Assembly: GCF_039541075.1 (NCBI RefSeq)
Contig: NZ_BAABFN010000001.1
Span: 124,001-188,000 of the forward strand
Reading direction: 5' to 3'
Source of the DNA: Compostibacter hankyongensis
GTDB lineage: Bacteria; Bacteroidota; Bacteroidia; Chitinophagales; Chitinophagaceae
DNA: 64,000 nt
This document shows, piece by piece, positions 28,490 through 36,982 of this stretch. Below the pieces are notes generated by a model. That model saw nothing but the letters and a program-made list of their open reading frames with translations, searched no databases and was not told the origin of the DNA. Position 1 is the first letter of the stretch. Each line of letters opens with the position of its first letter. Position numbers and translations under genes: made by a program.

Positions 28490-30922
28490 TTACTCTATTC
28501 TCAGGCTCTTCACCGGATTTGCCACGGCGGCTTTGACAGATTGAAAACTCACGGTAAACAATGCAATCATTAAGGCCGATCCACCTGCCAGGGCAAATGT
28601 CCACCATGTTATATTCGTTCTGTAAGCAAAATCCTGCAGCCACCGGTTCATGACAAACCAGCCGGCCGGGGCCGCTATAACAAACGCAATAAAGACGAGC
28701 TTTATAAAGTCTTTACTTAATAATTGCATTATACCCGTATTACTTGCACCCAACACTTTACGGATACCGATCTCCTTGGTCCTCTGCTCAACCACGAACA
28801 TGGCCAGGCCAAACAGACCCAGACAAGCTATAAATATGGCAAGGGCGGAAAACAGCATAGCGATAGTCCCGGCTCTTGATTCTGCTTTATACATATCATT
28901 GAAAGCGTCGTCAAGAAAGCGATAGCTGAATGGCATGCCGGGCGCTAATTTCCCCCAAATGCTTTTTATCCGGCTGATAAGACCGGATACATCTGAGGCG
29001 TTTATTTTGAATGATGCGGTATAAGGACTGGGCTTTAGCAATAAACACAGCGGCCCTATACTGCTGCGCAGGGATTCATAATTAAAGTTTTTTACCACCC
29101 CTATCACATGATACTTTTCTACATTCCCGTCGATGTCCGACGTATAAACGGATTTCCCCACCGGATCATTAGTCCCCAGGAATTTTGCAGCCGCTTCGTT
29201 TACAATGATCCCGGTTGAATCCTCACCATAATCCCGTGAAAAATCCCGTCCCTTTATGATCTGCATGCCCAGGGTTGATATATAATCGTAATCCACGTTC
29301 CAGTTCTGCATGCTAAATCCATTCTCCGAAGTCATGACGGCTTCGGTGGAGTACGTGTTATCGCCTCTGAACGCATCCGAAACAGGCAGATAACCGCTGA
29401 ATGTTCCCATTTTTACTCCGGGCAGCTTTAAGACCTCATTTTTAAATGCTTCAGCATTGCTATTCAAGGATCCCGTGTTTTTTACAACCAGCACCTGATC
29501 TTTGGTAAAGCCGATATTCTTTGTCTGTATATAATGCAGTTGCCGGTAAATTACAATGGTCGCTATAATGAGTATAATAGAAGTGGCAAACTGAAAAACA
29601 ACCAGTACGTTGCGAAAACTGCCGCTTTTTACCCCCATTCTTAATTTGCCTTTTAATACCTCAATGGGTTTAAACCCCGACAGGAAAAATGCGGGATAAC
29701 TACCCGAAAAAATCCCTACCACCACAGGCAACAACACCAATATGATAATAAAGCGGGGGGATAAAAGGGAGGCTATCTTCAATTGCTTTGCCGCCAGATT
29801 ATTAAACGCATTTATAGCAAAAAAATCAATGACTACCGCCAGCGCCAGGGCCAGCACAACCATCAGCACAGACTCCAACAAAAACTGAAGTACCAATTGT
29901 CTTCTTTCCGTCCCCAGCACCTTTCGTATGCCTACTTCTCTTGCACGGACGGCAGACCTTGCCGTAGTAAGATTCATGAAGTTTATGCAGGCTATAATAA
30001 GGATAAATAATGCTACGGCGCTAAAAATGTAGATATACTGGATATTGCCGCCCGGGGAGATCTCGCTCGTACGGTCGCTGTGCAGGTGAATATCTGTCAG
30101 GGGCATCAAAGAATAACTGATTTTATTACCGGCTCCCTCAAACTCCTCAATGCTGTTTATGCTCATATATTTGCTTGCATACGGCACCACATGTTTTTTA
30201 ATATAATCCGGAAAGTTCTTTTCGAAAGCTTTGTAATCCGTACCCTTTTTCAGCAGGAGATAGGTATAAAAATTATGGCTGGTCACCGCTCCCCAGTTAT
30301 AATCCACATTTTTCATGCTGAAGAAAAAATCAAAATGAAAATGACTGTTTGCCGGAATATCTTTAACTATCGCCGTTATTTTAAAGGGCCGGACCGATGC
30401 GCCGTACTTCACCTGTATGCTTTTTCCCAAAGCATCCTTATTGCCAAAATACTTTTCGGCGGCGGTAGCCGTAAGCACAACCGTATTGGGTGCATCAAGG
30501 GCATGCCTGATATCACCGGAGATTACCGGCAGTTGAAATACATCAAAGAAGGTGGAATCCACGCTGGCAACCTCTTCTTCATTTATATAATCATCGCCTC
30601 TTTTTATAAGCCTGGATCCGTCATTCGTATATATGCGGGTATATTGCTCCACCTGCGGATAGTCTTTTTTCAGCAAAGGCCCCATCATGTCTGACGTTTG
30701 GGCCATTCTCATATTTTCACCGCCAAAACGCAGATCAGAATTAACCCGGTATATTCGCTCCTTATTGGGATAAAAATGATCGTAACTCATTTCATCAGCC
30801 ACATACAAGGCTATAAGAAGAAAGCAGGCAAGGCCGATAGCCAGTCCGGTAATGTTGATCGCCGAATTGATTTTATTCTTGATCAGGTTCCGCCAGGCGG
30901 TTTTGAAATAGTTTCTGAACAT
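28490..30922 (-). CDS. FtsX/MacB-type ABC permease, array unit A gene 1
   Basis: First gene of the seven-gene unit; 810 residues starting MFRNYFKTAWRNLIKNKIN and ending AAVANPVKSLRIE. TM1 is INITGLAIGLACFLLIALY. The first coupling motif, VRAREVGIRKVLGTE, is near residue 332, the second, QRTKEIGIRKVLGAS, near 719. LMPLTDIHLHSDRTSEISPG marks the sub-group shared with the 13797 gene. The unit A regulatory module lies at 30982-31081. The next gene upstream is divergent (31211), so transcription of the array has to start in this gap. Confidence 0.92.
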   Translation of the reverse strand: MFRNYFKTAWRNLIKNKINSAINITGLAIGLACFLLIALYVADEMSYDHFYPNKERIYRVNSDLRFGGENMRMAQTSDMMGPLLKKDYPQVEQYTRIYTNDGSRLIKRGDDYINEEEVASVDSTFFDVFQLPVISGDIRHALDAPNTVVLTATAAEKYFGNKDALGKSIQVKYGASVRPFKITAIVKDIPANSHFHFDFFFSMKNVDYNWGAVTSHNFYTYLLLKKGTDYKAFEKNFPDYIKKHVVPYASKYMSINSIEEFEGAGNKISYSLMPLTDIHLHSDRTSEISPGGNIQYIYIFSAVALFILIIACINFMNLTTARSAVRAREVGIRKVLGTERRQLVLQFLLESVLMVVLALALAVVIDFFAINAFNNLAAKQLKIASLLSPRFIIILVLLPVVVGIFSGSYPAFFLSGFKPIEVLKGKLRMGVKSGSFRNVLVVFQFATSIILIIATIVIYRQLHYIQTKNIGFTKDQVLVVKNTGSLNSNAEAFKNEVLKLPGVKMGTFSGYLPVSDAFRGDNTYSTEAVMTSENGFSMQNWNVDYDYISTLGMQIIKGRDFSRDYGEDSTGIIVNEAAAKFLGTNDPVGKSVYTSDIDGNVEKYHVIGVVKNFNYESLRSSIGPLCLLLKPSPYTASFKINASDVSGLISRIKSIWGKLAPGMPFSYRFLDDAFNDMYKAESRAGTIAMLFSALAIFIACLGLFGLAMFVVEQRTKEIGIRKVLGASNTGIMQLLSKDFIKLVFIAFVIAAPAGWFVMNRWLQDFAYRTNITWWTFALAGGSALMIALFTVSFQSVKAAVANPVKSLRIE

Positions 30923-30981
30923 GATCCGGTATTTAGACGCAATATGGCTGGGGACAATATCCGGGAAATAGCATTAAACAA

Positions 30982-30989
30982 TATGCCAA
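30982..30989 (-). promoter_or_regulatory. candidate -24-like promoter element TTGGCATA, unit A
   Basis: Minus-strand TTGGCATA followed by TTGTTTAATGC, 59 bp before the ATG at 30922. It is the same octamer, and the same distance from the operator pair, as the unit B element. The downstream half is a poor match to a sigma-54 -12 box, so the sigma factor assignment is tentative. Confidence 0.45.
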
Positions 30990-31040
30990 CCCTTTTTTTA
31001 TCTGGTAATCAAATGCATATGCTATAGTTTTTATCCGCAC

Positions 31041-31081
31041 CTGTCCGGTTCCGATACAGCAGGTGTCCGGTTTTGATACAA
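31041..31081 (-). promoter_or_regulatory. tandem 19-bp operator or enhancer-like repeats, unit A
   Basis: CTGTCCGGTTCCGATACAG at 31041-31059 and GTGTCCGGTTTTGATACAA at 31063-31081 have a period of 22 bp. They differ from the unit B copies at only a few bases while the sequence around them is unrelated, which argues for functional conservation. They lie 119-159 bp upstream of the first permease start. The site could also act on the divergent helicase gene, whose start is 130 bp away. Confidence 0.65.
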
Positions 31082-31180
31082 AGGCAGGATAAAAATCGCC
31101 CATAAAAAACAAAGTGATTTTAAGATTTTATGTTATGTTATTTATTAATAAATCAATTTTCGCAATCGAAATATATACGG

Positions 31181-31188
31181 TAGTTTTG
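31181..31188 (+). promoter_or_regulatory. -7 promoter element TAGTTTTG for helicase gene
   Basis: TAGTTTTG fits TAnnTTTG and ends 22 bp before the ATG at 31211. A TTTTCG at about 31157-31162 is at a plausible -33 distance. The surrounding 31100-31180 is strongly A+T-rich. Confidence 0.45.
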
Positions 31189-31210
31189 TAACCCTATATC
31201 CCGCACGCTT

Positions 31211-33451
31211 ATGCAGACAGACCCTTCCAATACACTTTTTCAGCAGGCTGTGGCCTTCGTTACCCAGACAGGGGAACATCTGTTTCTGACGGGAAAAGCC
31301 GGAACGGGAAAAACCACTTTTTTGAAATACATCCGGGAAAATTGCTTTAAAAAGCTGGCCGTGGTGGCGCCTACCGGCGTAGCGGCCATCAACGCGGGCG
31401 GAGTAACGATCCATTCTTTTTTTCAGCTGCCTTTCGGCCTCTATCTTCCCGACTATCCCGGCGCCTGGGGGAATACCGACAACAAGGTTTACAATAAAAA
31501 TCAGCTGCTCTCCCAACTGCGGCTGAGCGCGGCAAAGCGCGAGCTGATCCGCGAGCTGGACCTGCTCATCATCGACGAAATCTCGATGGTGCGGGCCGAT
31601 GTGCTGGATGCCATGGATGCAGTGCTGCGCGCCATACGCCGCCGCCCGGAAACGCCCTTCGGCGGGATACAGCTGTTGTATATCGGGGATCTTTTCCAGC
31701 TGCCGCCGGTGGTAAAAGATACGGAGCGGAGCCTGATGCGGAATACCTACCTGAGTCCTTTCTTTTTTGACGCCGAGGTAATCCGGGAGGCGCCGCCCGT
31801 CTGCCTGGAGCTGCAGCATATCTACCGTCAGCAGGACCCCCTTTTTATCCGGTGTCTGAACAATGTACGGAACAATTGCTGCACGCAGGATGACCTGGAC
31901 CTGCTCGATGAGCATTATCGCCCGGACTTCAGTCCACGCGAAGACGACGGCTTCATCACGTTGGCCTCGCATAATTATATTGCCGACGCCATCAACCGGG
32001 AGCAGCTGGCCCGGCTTCCCGGCAAAGTCTACCGGCCGGAAGCCGTCATCGAAGGCGATTTTCCGGAACAGGCTTATCCGACAGAACGCGAGCTCCGGTT
32101 AAAGACCGGGGCGCAGGTCATGTTCATCAAAAACGATAAGGGAGAGAAGCGGCGCTTTTTTAACGGGAAGATCGGCGTGCTGCGGAAAATAGACGAAAAA
32201 GGAAAAAAGCTGCATATCGCTTTCCCGGGAGAACCTGACCTGCTGGAGCTTTCCCCGGAAACCTGGAAAAATATCCGCTATGGGTACGACGCCGAAGACG
32301 ACCGCATCGAAGAGCAGGAGATCGGCGCCTTTACCCAATACCCGATTCGACTGGCCTGGGCCATTACCATTCATAAAAGCCAGGGCCTGACGTTCGACAA
32401 GGCCATCATAGATGCGGGCGCCGCCTTTGCCCCGGGCCAGGTGTATGTGGCCCTGAGCCGGTTGAGAGGCCTTGACGGATTGGTGCTCCGTACACGTATC
32501 CGTCCCGGAAGCATACTAACGGAGACGCGCATACGTCTTTTTTCAGAGGCGGCGCTTGGGGAAGAAAAAATACAGCGGCATCTCGAGGCGGCGCAGCGGG
32601 CATTTGTCAGACAATCCCTGCTGCAGGCTTTTGACTGGGAGAAGCTTGCCGAAAAGACACGCGCTTTTCCGGCGGCCAACCGCCGCGGAAAAAGCAGCGG
32701 CCCGGAAGATGCCGTATGGTACGCCGGCATCAACAGGGCGGCAAGCGAGCAGCTGCAAGTTGCGGAAAAATTCCGCGGACAGCTGGAAGGTCTTCTTGAA
32801 CAAGCGGAACCGGATGATTACGAGCAGCTGCACACCCGTACAGAAAAGGCAGCGCGCTGGTTTGCGGAGCAGCTGGAGGAGAAACTGACCGGGCCGACAC
32901 GCGCTTATATAAATCTTATAAAAACAAAAGCCCGGGCCAAAAAACGGCTGACGCTCTTACAGGATCTGCTGCTCGTCTTCGAACGGAAAAAACAACAGGT
33001 GCTGCAGGCCATCGCCGTTACGGAAGGCCTGCGCCGGTCTTTTCAGCTGCCGCAGCTGATGGAGCAGGTGGCCGGCCTGCAACGTCCGCAGGTGGAAGTC
33101 CCCGCGGCCGAAGAAAAAGAATCAAAGCCGGAAAAAGGCGCCACCCGCCGCATTTCCCTAAAAATGTTCCGCGAAGGAAAAAGCGTGGCAGATATAGCGA
33201 CCGAACGGGGGCTGACGCCCGGCACCATCGAGGGCCACCTGGCCACCTTCGTCGAAACCGGGGAGATAGACATTTACCAGCTGGTCACGCCGGCCAAGCT
33301 CGCTACCATACTTAATGCGCTCAATGAAGATCCCCGTGGCGGGGCCGCCGGTATCCGCAAAAAGCTGGGTAATCTTTTTTCCTTCGGGGAAATAAAGGCC
33401 GCCATGCTGTTCAGACAGTGGGAGAAACAGCAAAAAGCAGAGAGACGTTAA
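31211..33451 (+). CDS. Pif1-like AAA helicase with C-terminal helix-turn-helix domain
   Basis: A 746-residue protein. Walker A is FLTGKAGTGKTTFLKY at about residues 26-41, followed by VVAPTGVAAINAGGVTIHSFF, the Pif1/RecD2-type motif Ia region. The Walker B region is LLIIDEISMVRADVLDAMD, and the C-terminal superfamily 1B motif is LAWAITIHKSQGLTFDKAIID with VALSRLRGLDGLVL. After about residue 440 comes a charged helical linker, and the last 110 residues (SLKMFREGKSVADIATERG, TPGTIEGHL) form the HTH_40-type domain found at the C-terminus of RecQ/Pif1-type helicases. It would act in DNA or RNA-DNA unwinding. It is divergent to the permease array and has no operon partners. Confidence 0.88.
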   Translation: MQTDPSNTLFQQAVAFVTQTGEHLFLTGKAGTGKTTFLKYIRENCFKKLAVVAPTGVAAINAGGVTIHSFFQLPFGLYLPDYPGAWGNTDNKVYNKNQLLSQLRLSAAKRELIRELDLLIIDEISMVRADVLDAMDAVLRAIRRRPETPFGGIQLLYIGDLFQLPPVVKDTERSLMRNTYLSPFFFDAEVIREAPPVCLELQHIYRQQDPLFIRCLNNVRNNCCTQDDLDLLDEHYRPDFSPREDDGFITLASHNYIADAINREQLARLPGKVYRPEAVIEGDFPEQAYPTERELRLKTGAQVMFIKNDKGEKRRFFNGKIGVLRKIDEKGKKLHIAFPGEPDLLELSPETWKNIRYGYDAEDDRIEEQEIGAFTQYPIRLAWAITIHKSQGLTFDKAIIDAGAAFAPGQVYVALSRLRGLDGLVLRTRIRPGSILTETRIRLFSEAALGEEKIQRHLEAAQRAFVRQSLLQAFDWEKLAEKTRAFPAANRRGKSSGPEDAVWYAGINRAASEQLQVAEKFRGQLEGLLEQAEPDDYEQLHTRTEKAARWFAEQLEEKLTGPTRAYINLIKTKARAKKRLTLLQDLLLVFERKKQQVLQAIAVTEGLRRSFQLPQLMEQVAGLQRPQVEVPAAEEKESKPEKGATRRISLKMFREGKSVADIATERGLTPGTIEGHLATFVETGEIDIYQLVTPAKLATILNALNEDPRGGAAGIRKKLGNLFSFGEIKAAMLFRQWEKQQKAERR

Positions 33452-33488
33452 AGCGCTCAGTATGCCGCCTGGTCCATGGCACCCTTGG

Positions 33489-33508
33489 TTTTCCACATCC
33501 GTGGAAAA
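33489..33508. terminator. hairpin in the convergent gap between helicase and mnmG
   Basis: TTTTCCAC / ATCC / GTGGAAAA is a perfect 8-bp stem with a 4-base loop, 38 bp after the helicase stop; the A/T-rich stem ends give U-tracts in both directions, so it may end transcripts of both convergent genes. The rest of 33452-33695 shows no gene. Confidence 0.4.
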
Positions 33509-33695
33509 ACTCTTCTGAAAAAACAAGAAACGCATTTTAAAGCCCCTCCAGCGCCAAAACCCGCTTGAGAAGATATGAGGTCAGCCAAGGGCCGTTCTGC
33601 GAAATTTGGCCCCTTTCTGTGCTTTGGATTTTTCAATCACAACATATTATAAATCAATGTGTTGCGCGTTTCTGGGTTTTGAGATGCCCTCCCGC

Positions 33696-35564
33696 TCATC
33701 TTTTCATATGGACCATGAGGATCTGCACATCGCTGGGGTTGACCCCGCTGATCCGGCTGGCCTGTCCCAGGGTCCGGGGGCGGATACGTGAAAATTTCTG
33801 GCGTGCTTCTATGGAGAGGGAGCTGATCTTATCGTAATTGAAATTTCCCGGGATCAGCAGGTCTTCCAGGCTGCTCATGCGCTTTACGAGCTCTTCTTCT
33901 TTTTCGATATATACTTCGTACTTCAGCTGGATTTCAGCCTGCTCCAGGATTTCCGCATCGTATTTATCCAGCCGATCTTTTAATTTTCCCGTCACCGCAG
34001 CCAGCCCTTTCAATCCGATATTGGGACGCAGCAGCAGCTGGGCGGCTTTTTGTTTCTGCAGGAGGGGAGCGGAGCCATTTTCTTCGAGAAAAACATTTAC
34101 CTCCCCGGGCTCCAGCGCGATCTCCTGAAGGTGTTTCCGCACTTCGGCCACACCCTGCCGTTTGACCTGCACCCGCTGCATCCTTTCCTCGCCGGCCAGC
34201 CCCAGCCGGTAGCTGCGTTCGGTCAGCCGCAGGTCGGCATTGTCCTGACGCAGGAGGGTGCGGTATTCGGCCCGGGAGGTAAACATACGGTAGGGTTCGT
34301 CGGTCCCCTTGTTAATCAGGTCGTCGATGAGCACGCCGATATAGGCTTCGCTGCGTTTCAGTACAAAGGGTTCCTGTTCCCTGGTCTTCAGATGCGCATT
34401 GATGCCGGCAACAAGCCCCTGGCAGGCGGCTTCCTCATAACCGGTGGTGCCGTTGATCTGTCCGGCAAAAAAGAGATGGCTGAGCGGCTTGGTTTCGAGG
34501 GAAAACGACAGCTGGGTGGGGGGGAAGTAGTCGTATTCTATGGCATAGCCGGGCCGGAAAAGACGAACCTGTTCAAAGCCGGGCACCAGCCGTAGGGCTT
34601 TGTACTGGACTTCTTCGGGCAGGGAGGTCGAAAAGCCATTGACATATATTTCCACCGTATTCCAACCTTCCGGCTCTACAAAGAGCTGATGGCGGTCCCG
34701 CTCGGCAAACCGGTTGATCTTGTCTTCTATGCTGGGGCAATACCGCGGCCCTGTTCCCTGGATCCTTCCCTGGAACATGGGCGAACGGTCGAATCCGGTA
34801 CGCAATATTTCGTGTACGTCCGGTCCGGTATAGGTGATCCAGCAACAACGCTGCTGTTCGGGGGCCGGCTTGGGGGTAGGAAGAAATGAAAAGCCGGTAA
34901 TTTCGTTATCGCCTTCCTGGATTTCCATCCTGGAATAATCGAGGCTGCGGCCGTCTACCCGGGGCGGTGTCCCGGTTTTCAGCCGGTTGCTTTCAAAACC
35001 CAGCTCAATCAGCTGCTCGGTAATGCCGGTCGCGGCTTTTTCACCCACCCGTCCTCCGCCAAACCGCTTTTCCCCGACATGGATGACCCCGTTGAGGAAG
35101 GTACCGTTGGTGAGGATTACGGCCCGGGCCGTTATTTGATGTCCCATGCCGGTCTTAACGCCGGTTACCTGCCCATCTTTGACCAACAATCCCGACACCA
35201 TGTCCTGGTAAAAATCCAGATTCGGGGTTTTTTCCAACATTTCGCGCCAGGTGGAGGAGAAAAGCATCCGGTCGTTTTGCGCCCGGGGGCTCCACATGGC
35301 AGGTCCTTTTGAGCGGTTCAGCAGGCGAAACTGGATCATGGAGCGATCGGTCACGATTCCCGAATATCCACCCAGGGCATCGATCTCCCGCACGATCTGT
35401 CCTTTTGCGATCCCGCCCATAGCGGGATTACAGCTCATCTGGGCAATGGTTTGCAGGTTCATGGTGATCAGGAGCACGCGCGAACCCATATTGGCAGCGG
35501 CGGCGGCAGCCTCACAGCCGGCATGACCGGCCCCGACAACGATCACATCATAAGTGGGGAACAT
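33696..35564 (-). CDS. mnmG: tRNA uridine-5-carboxymethylaminomethyl modification enzyme MnmG (GidA)
   Basis: A 622-residue FAD enzyme that, with MnmE, installs the cmnm5 group on U34 of certain tRNAs in the cytoplasm. It begins MFPTYDVIVVGAGHAGCEAAAAA, with the Rossmann GAGHAG at residues 11-16, and contains the family signatures MSCNPAMGGIAKG, LKTGTPPRVDGRSLDYS and NGTTGYEEAACQGL. The C-terminal helical MnmE-binding region runs to IQILMVHMKR. Length is standard. MnmE is not in the window. The upstream region holds a -7 element, a DnaA-box-like sequence and two parS-like palindromes, echoing the common placement of gidA near the replication origin. Confidence 0.97.
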   Translation of the reverse strand: MFPTYDVIVVGAGHAGCEAAAAAANMGSRVLLITMNLQTIAQMSCNPAMGGIAKGQIVREIDALGGYSGIVTDRSMIQFRLLNRSKGPAMWSPRAQNDRMLFSSTWREMLEKTPNLDFYQDMVSGLLVKDGQVTGVKTGMGHQITARAVILTNGTFLNGVIHVGEKRFGGGRVGEKAATGITEQLIELGFESNRLKTGTPPRVDGRSLDYSRMEIQEGDNEITGFSFLPTPKPAPEQQRCCWITYTGPDVHEILRTGFDRSPMFQGRIQGTGPRYCPSIEDKINRFAERDRHQLFVEPEGWNTVEIYVNGFSTSLPEEVQYKALRLVPGFEQVRLFRPGYAIEYDYFPPTQLSFSLETKPLSHLFFAGQINGTTGYEEAACQGLVAGINAHLKTREQEPFVLKRSEAYIGVLIDDLINKGTDEPYRMFTSRAEYRTLLRQDNADLRLTERSYRLGLAGEERMQRVQVKRQGVAEVRKHLQEIALEPGEVNVFLEENGSAPLLQKQKAAQLLLRPNIGLKGLAAVTGKLKDRLDKYDAEILEQAEIQLKYEVYIEKEEELVKRMSSLEDLLIPGNFNYDKISSLSIEARQKFSRIRPRTLGQASRISGVNPSDVQILMVHMKR

Positions 35565-35586
35565 CTTGAAAATATTGAAATATGCG

Positions 35587-35594
35587 CAAAGTTA
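35587..35594 (-). promoter_or_regulatory. -7 promoter element TAACTTTG for mnmG
   Basis: On the minus strand, TAACTTTG fits TAnnTTTG and ends 22 bp before the mnmG ATG. No clear -33 TTTG was seen. Confidence 0.5.
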
Positions 35595-35665
35595 CGGATT
35601 AACGGGAAGTGTGGATGATTTTAGATAATTCTGAGAAGCATCCTGCGTGGAGAAACGAAAAGGTT

Positions 35666-35681
35666 TGTTCCACGTGAAACA
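35666..35681. other. parS-like ParB-binding site 1
   Basis: TGTTCCACGTGAAACA matches the 16-bp parS consensus known from Bacillus (TGTTNCACGTGAAACA) at every specified position. It is intergenic, between mnmG and the CAP-domain gene. Confidence 0.7.
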
Positions 35682-35727
35682 GGGTGAAAGGTGAAAGGCA
35701 ATTCAGAAAGGCCTTGACCTCCAAAAC

Positions 35728-35743
35728 GGTTCCACGTGGAACA
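35728..35743. other. parS-like ParB-binding site 2
   Basis: GGTTCCACGTGGAACA is a nearly perfect palindrome with the CCACGTGG core, 62 bp from site 1. It differs from the consensus TGTTNCACGTGAAACA at two positions. It abuts the stop codon of the CAP-domain gene (35744). Confidence 0.55.
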
Positions 35744-36523
35744 TCAGGGTTTGCAGCCAAAATCCATGACCACCACGGCGCCATTGCCCGAAAAACGTCC
35801 TACAGCAATGCCGATACGGGTGTACTGAGGGTTAAGAAGATTCTTCCGGTGTCCCACGCTGCGTACTCCCTGATCGATCAGCAGGTCCATCACCACCTGA
35901 AGGGCCGTGCGGTTCTGACCCGTATACAGATTTTCTCCTCCGCAGCCGATACCCGCGTTCCGCAACCGCTGCTCAAAGCTTAATCCCGGCGCATCATGGT
36001 CCAGCCTTTTGCCCCGGAACTTTTTCAGGTACCGTGCCTGGTATCCGGCTGTACCGGTCAACGCCTTCTCGGTGGTAAAAGGGGAGAGATTCCCGGCATT
36101 CTGCATATCCCGCCTCAGCGATTGGGTATAAAAAGCCGTGAAGCGATCTCCATGCTCCTTGATGTAGGATTTGAGGTATTTCTTATAAAATGCCGAAGGG
36201 GCTTTTCGCATCTCGTTGATATAATCCAGTATCTGAGCGGAGAGCGGGTCCTGGGCATCCGCGACAGGAAGAAAAACCGCTTCGTGAAGCGGGCCGCCCC
36301 GGTGCAGCCCCCAGAAATTCCAATGATTTCCCGGATGATCATCGCTCCGGATACTTCCATCCGCCCCGGAGCTGCGAAACACTACAGGCGCAGCCGGCAC
36401 ATTGCCTCCGGCCGGAAGGACCGGCGCGGCCGAAGAGCGGCCGTACAAACAAAAACAACCCAGGGTCAGCAGCATCAGCATCTTCCGCAGGGCACAAAAT
36501 AAAGGTTGAATATTTCGCATCAT
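35744..36523 (-). CDS. secreted CAP-domain (SCP/PR1-like) protein
   Basis: A 259-residue protein. The N-terminus (RKMLMLLTLGCFCLYGRSSA) is a signal peptide preceded by a longish leader. After a low-complexity Pro/Ala region, the CAP domain starts at about residue 100 (ILDYINEMRKAPSAFYKKYL) and carries KRLDHDAPGLSFEQRLRNAG, CGGENLY, and VRSVGHRKNLLNPQYTRIGIAV, which are the classic CAP motifs 1-4 with His and Glu of the putative active site. Family roles in bacteria are unsettled. The start overlaps the end of ybeY by 4 bp, so the two are co-transcribed; whether that has functional meaning is unclear. Confidence 0.85.
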   Translation of the reverse strand: MMRNIQPLFCALRKMLMLLTLGCFCLYGRSSAAPVLPAGGNVPAAPVVFRSSGADGSIRSDDHPGNHWNFWGLHRGGPLHEAVFLPVADAQDPLSAQILDYINEMRKAPSAFYKKYLKSYIKEHGDRFTAFYTQSLRRDMQNAGNLSPFTTEKALTGTAGYQARYLKKFRGKRLDHDAPGLSFEQRLRNAGIGCGGENLYTGQNRTALQVVMDLLIDQGVRSVGHRKNLLNPQYTRIGIAVGRFSGNGAVVVMDFGCKP

Positions 36524-36957
36524 TTAAAGTATAAGGTCAGGTATTCTTCTTCTTTTTTTCGCATCTGCTGCCGGTCGTCTTTCGTTTTGTCCTTATACCC
36601 GCAGAGGTGCAGTAATCCGTGAAAAATTACCCGGTGCAGTTCCTGGTCAAAACCCGCACCAAATTTTTCTGCATTTTCCCGGACCCGCGGTAAGCTGATA
36701 TAGATTTCGCCCTGCAGCGCGCCCGGAGCTTCGGAAAGATCGAAAGTAATGATGTCGGTATAGGTATCGTGATGCAGAAACTGGCGGTTGATCTCCAGCA
36801 GGTACTCGTCCGTACAAAAAATATAATGCAGCCGCGCCACCGGCCGCCCTTCCTGCCGGCCCAGCTGCTCCAGGAAGGCTTTCAGCCGCCTGCGGTCGCG
36901 CAGCGGCAGGGAAACATCTTCCTGAAAAAAACGAACGGCCATTGACGGTTTTGGCAT
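36520..36957 (-). CDS. ybeY: endoribonuclease YbeY
   Basis: A 145-residue UPF0054 protein, a Zn-dependent RNase for 16S rRNA 3'-end maturation and ribosome quality control. The metal-binding motif is HRVIFHGLLHLCGYKDK: the first two His are in place, while the third His of the common HGxLHLxGYDH pattern is replaced (GYKD). I believe this form occurs elsewhere in Bacteroidota, so I do not treat it as decay. YLLEINRQFLHHDTYTDIITF is the other family signature. The gene diverges from feoA across 85 bp. Confidence 0.93.
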   Translation of the reverse strand: MPKPSMAVRFFQEDVSLPLRDRRRLKAFLEQLGRQEGRPVARLHYIFCTDEYLLEINRQFLHHDTYTDIITFDLSEAPGALQGEIYISLPRVRENAEKFGAGFDQELHRVIFHGLLHLCGYKDKTKDDRQQMRKKEEEYLTLYFK

Positions 36958-36982
36958 AAAGATACGATAAGCCGCAATAATC

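Noticed and set aside
30970..30989. Calling the unit A promoter a definite sigma-54 promoter
   Set aside because: The -24 half matches, but the invariant GC of the -12 half is missing at the canonical distance in both copies, so it is reported only as -24-like.
36520..36957. YbeY as catalytically defective because the third metal-ligand His is replaced
   Set aside because: The rest of the fold and motif is intact, and the GYKD form appears to be a normal lineage variant.
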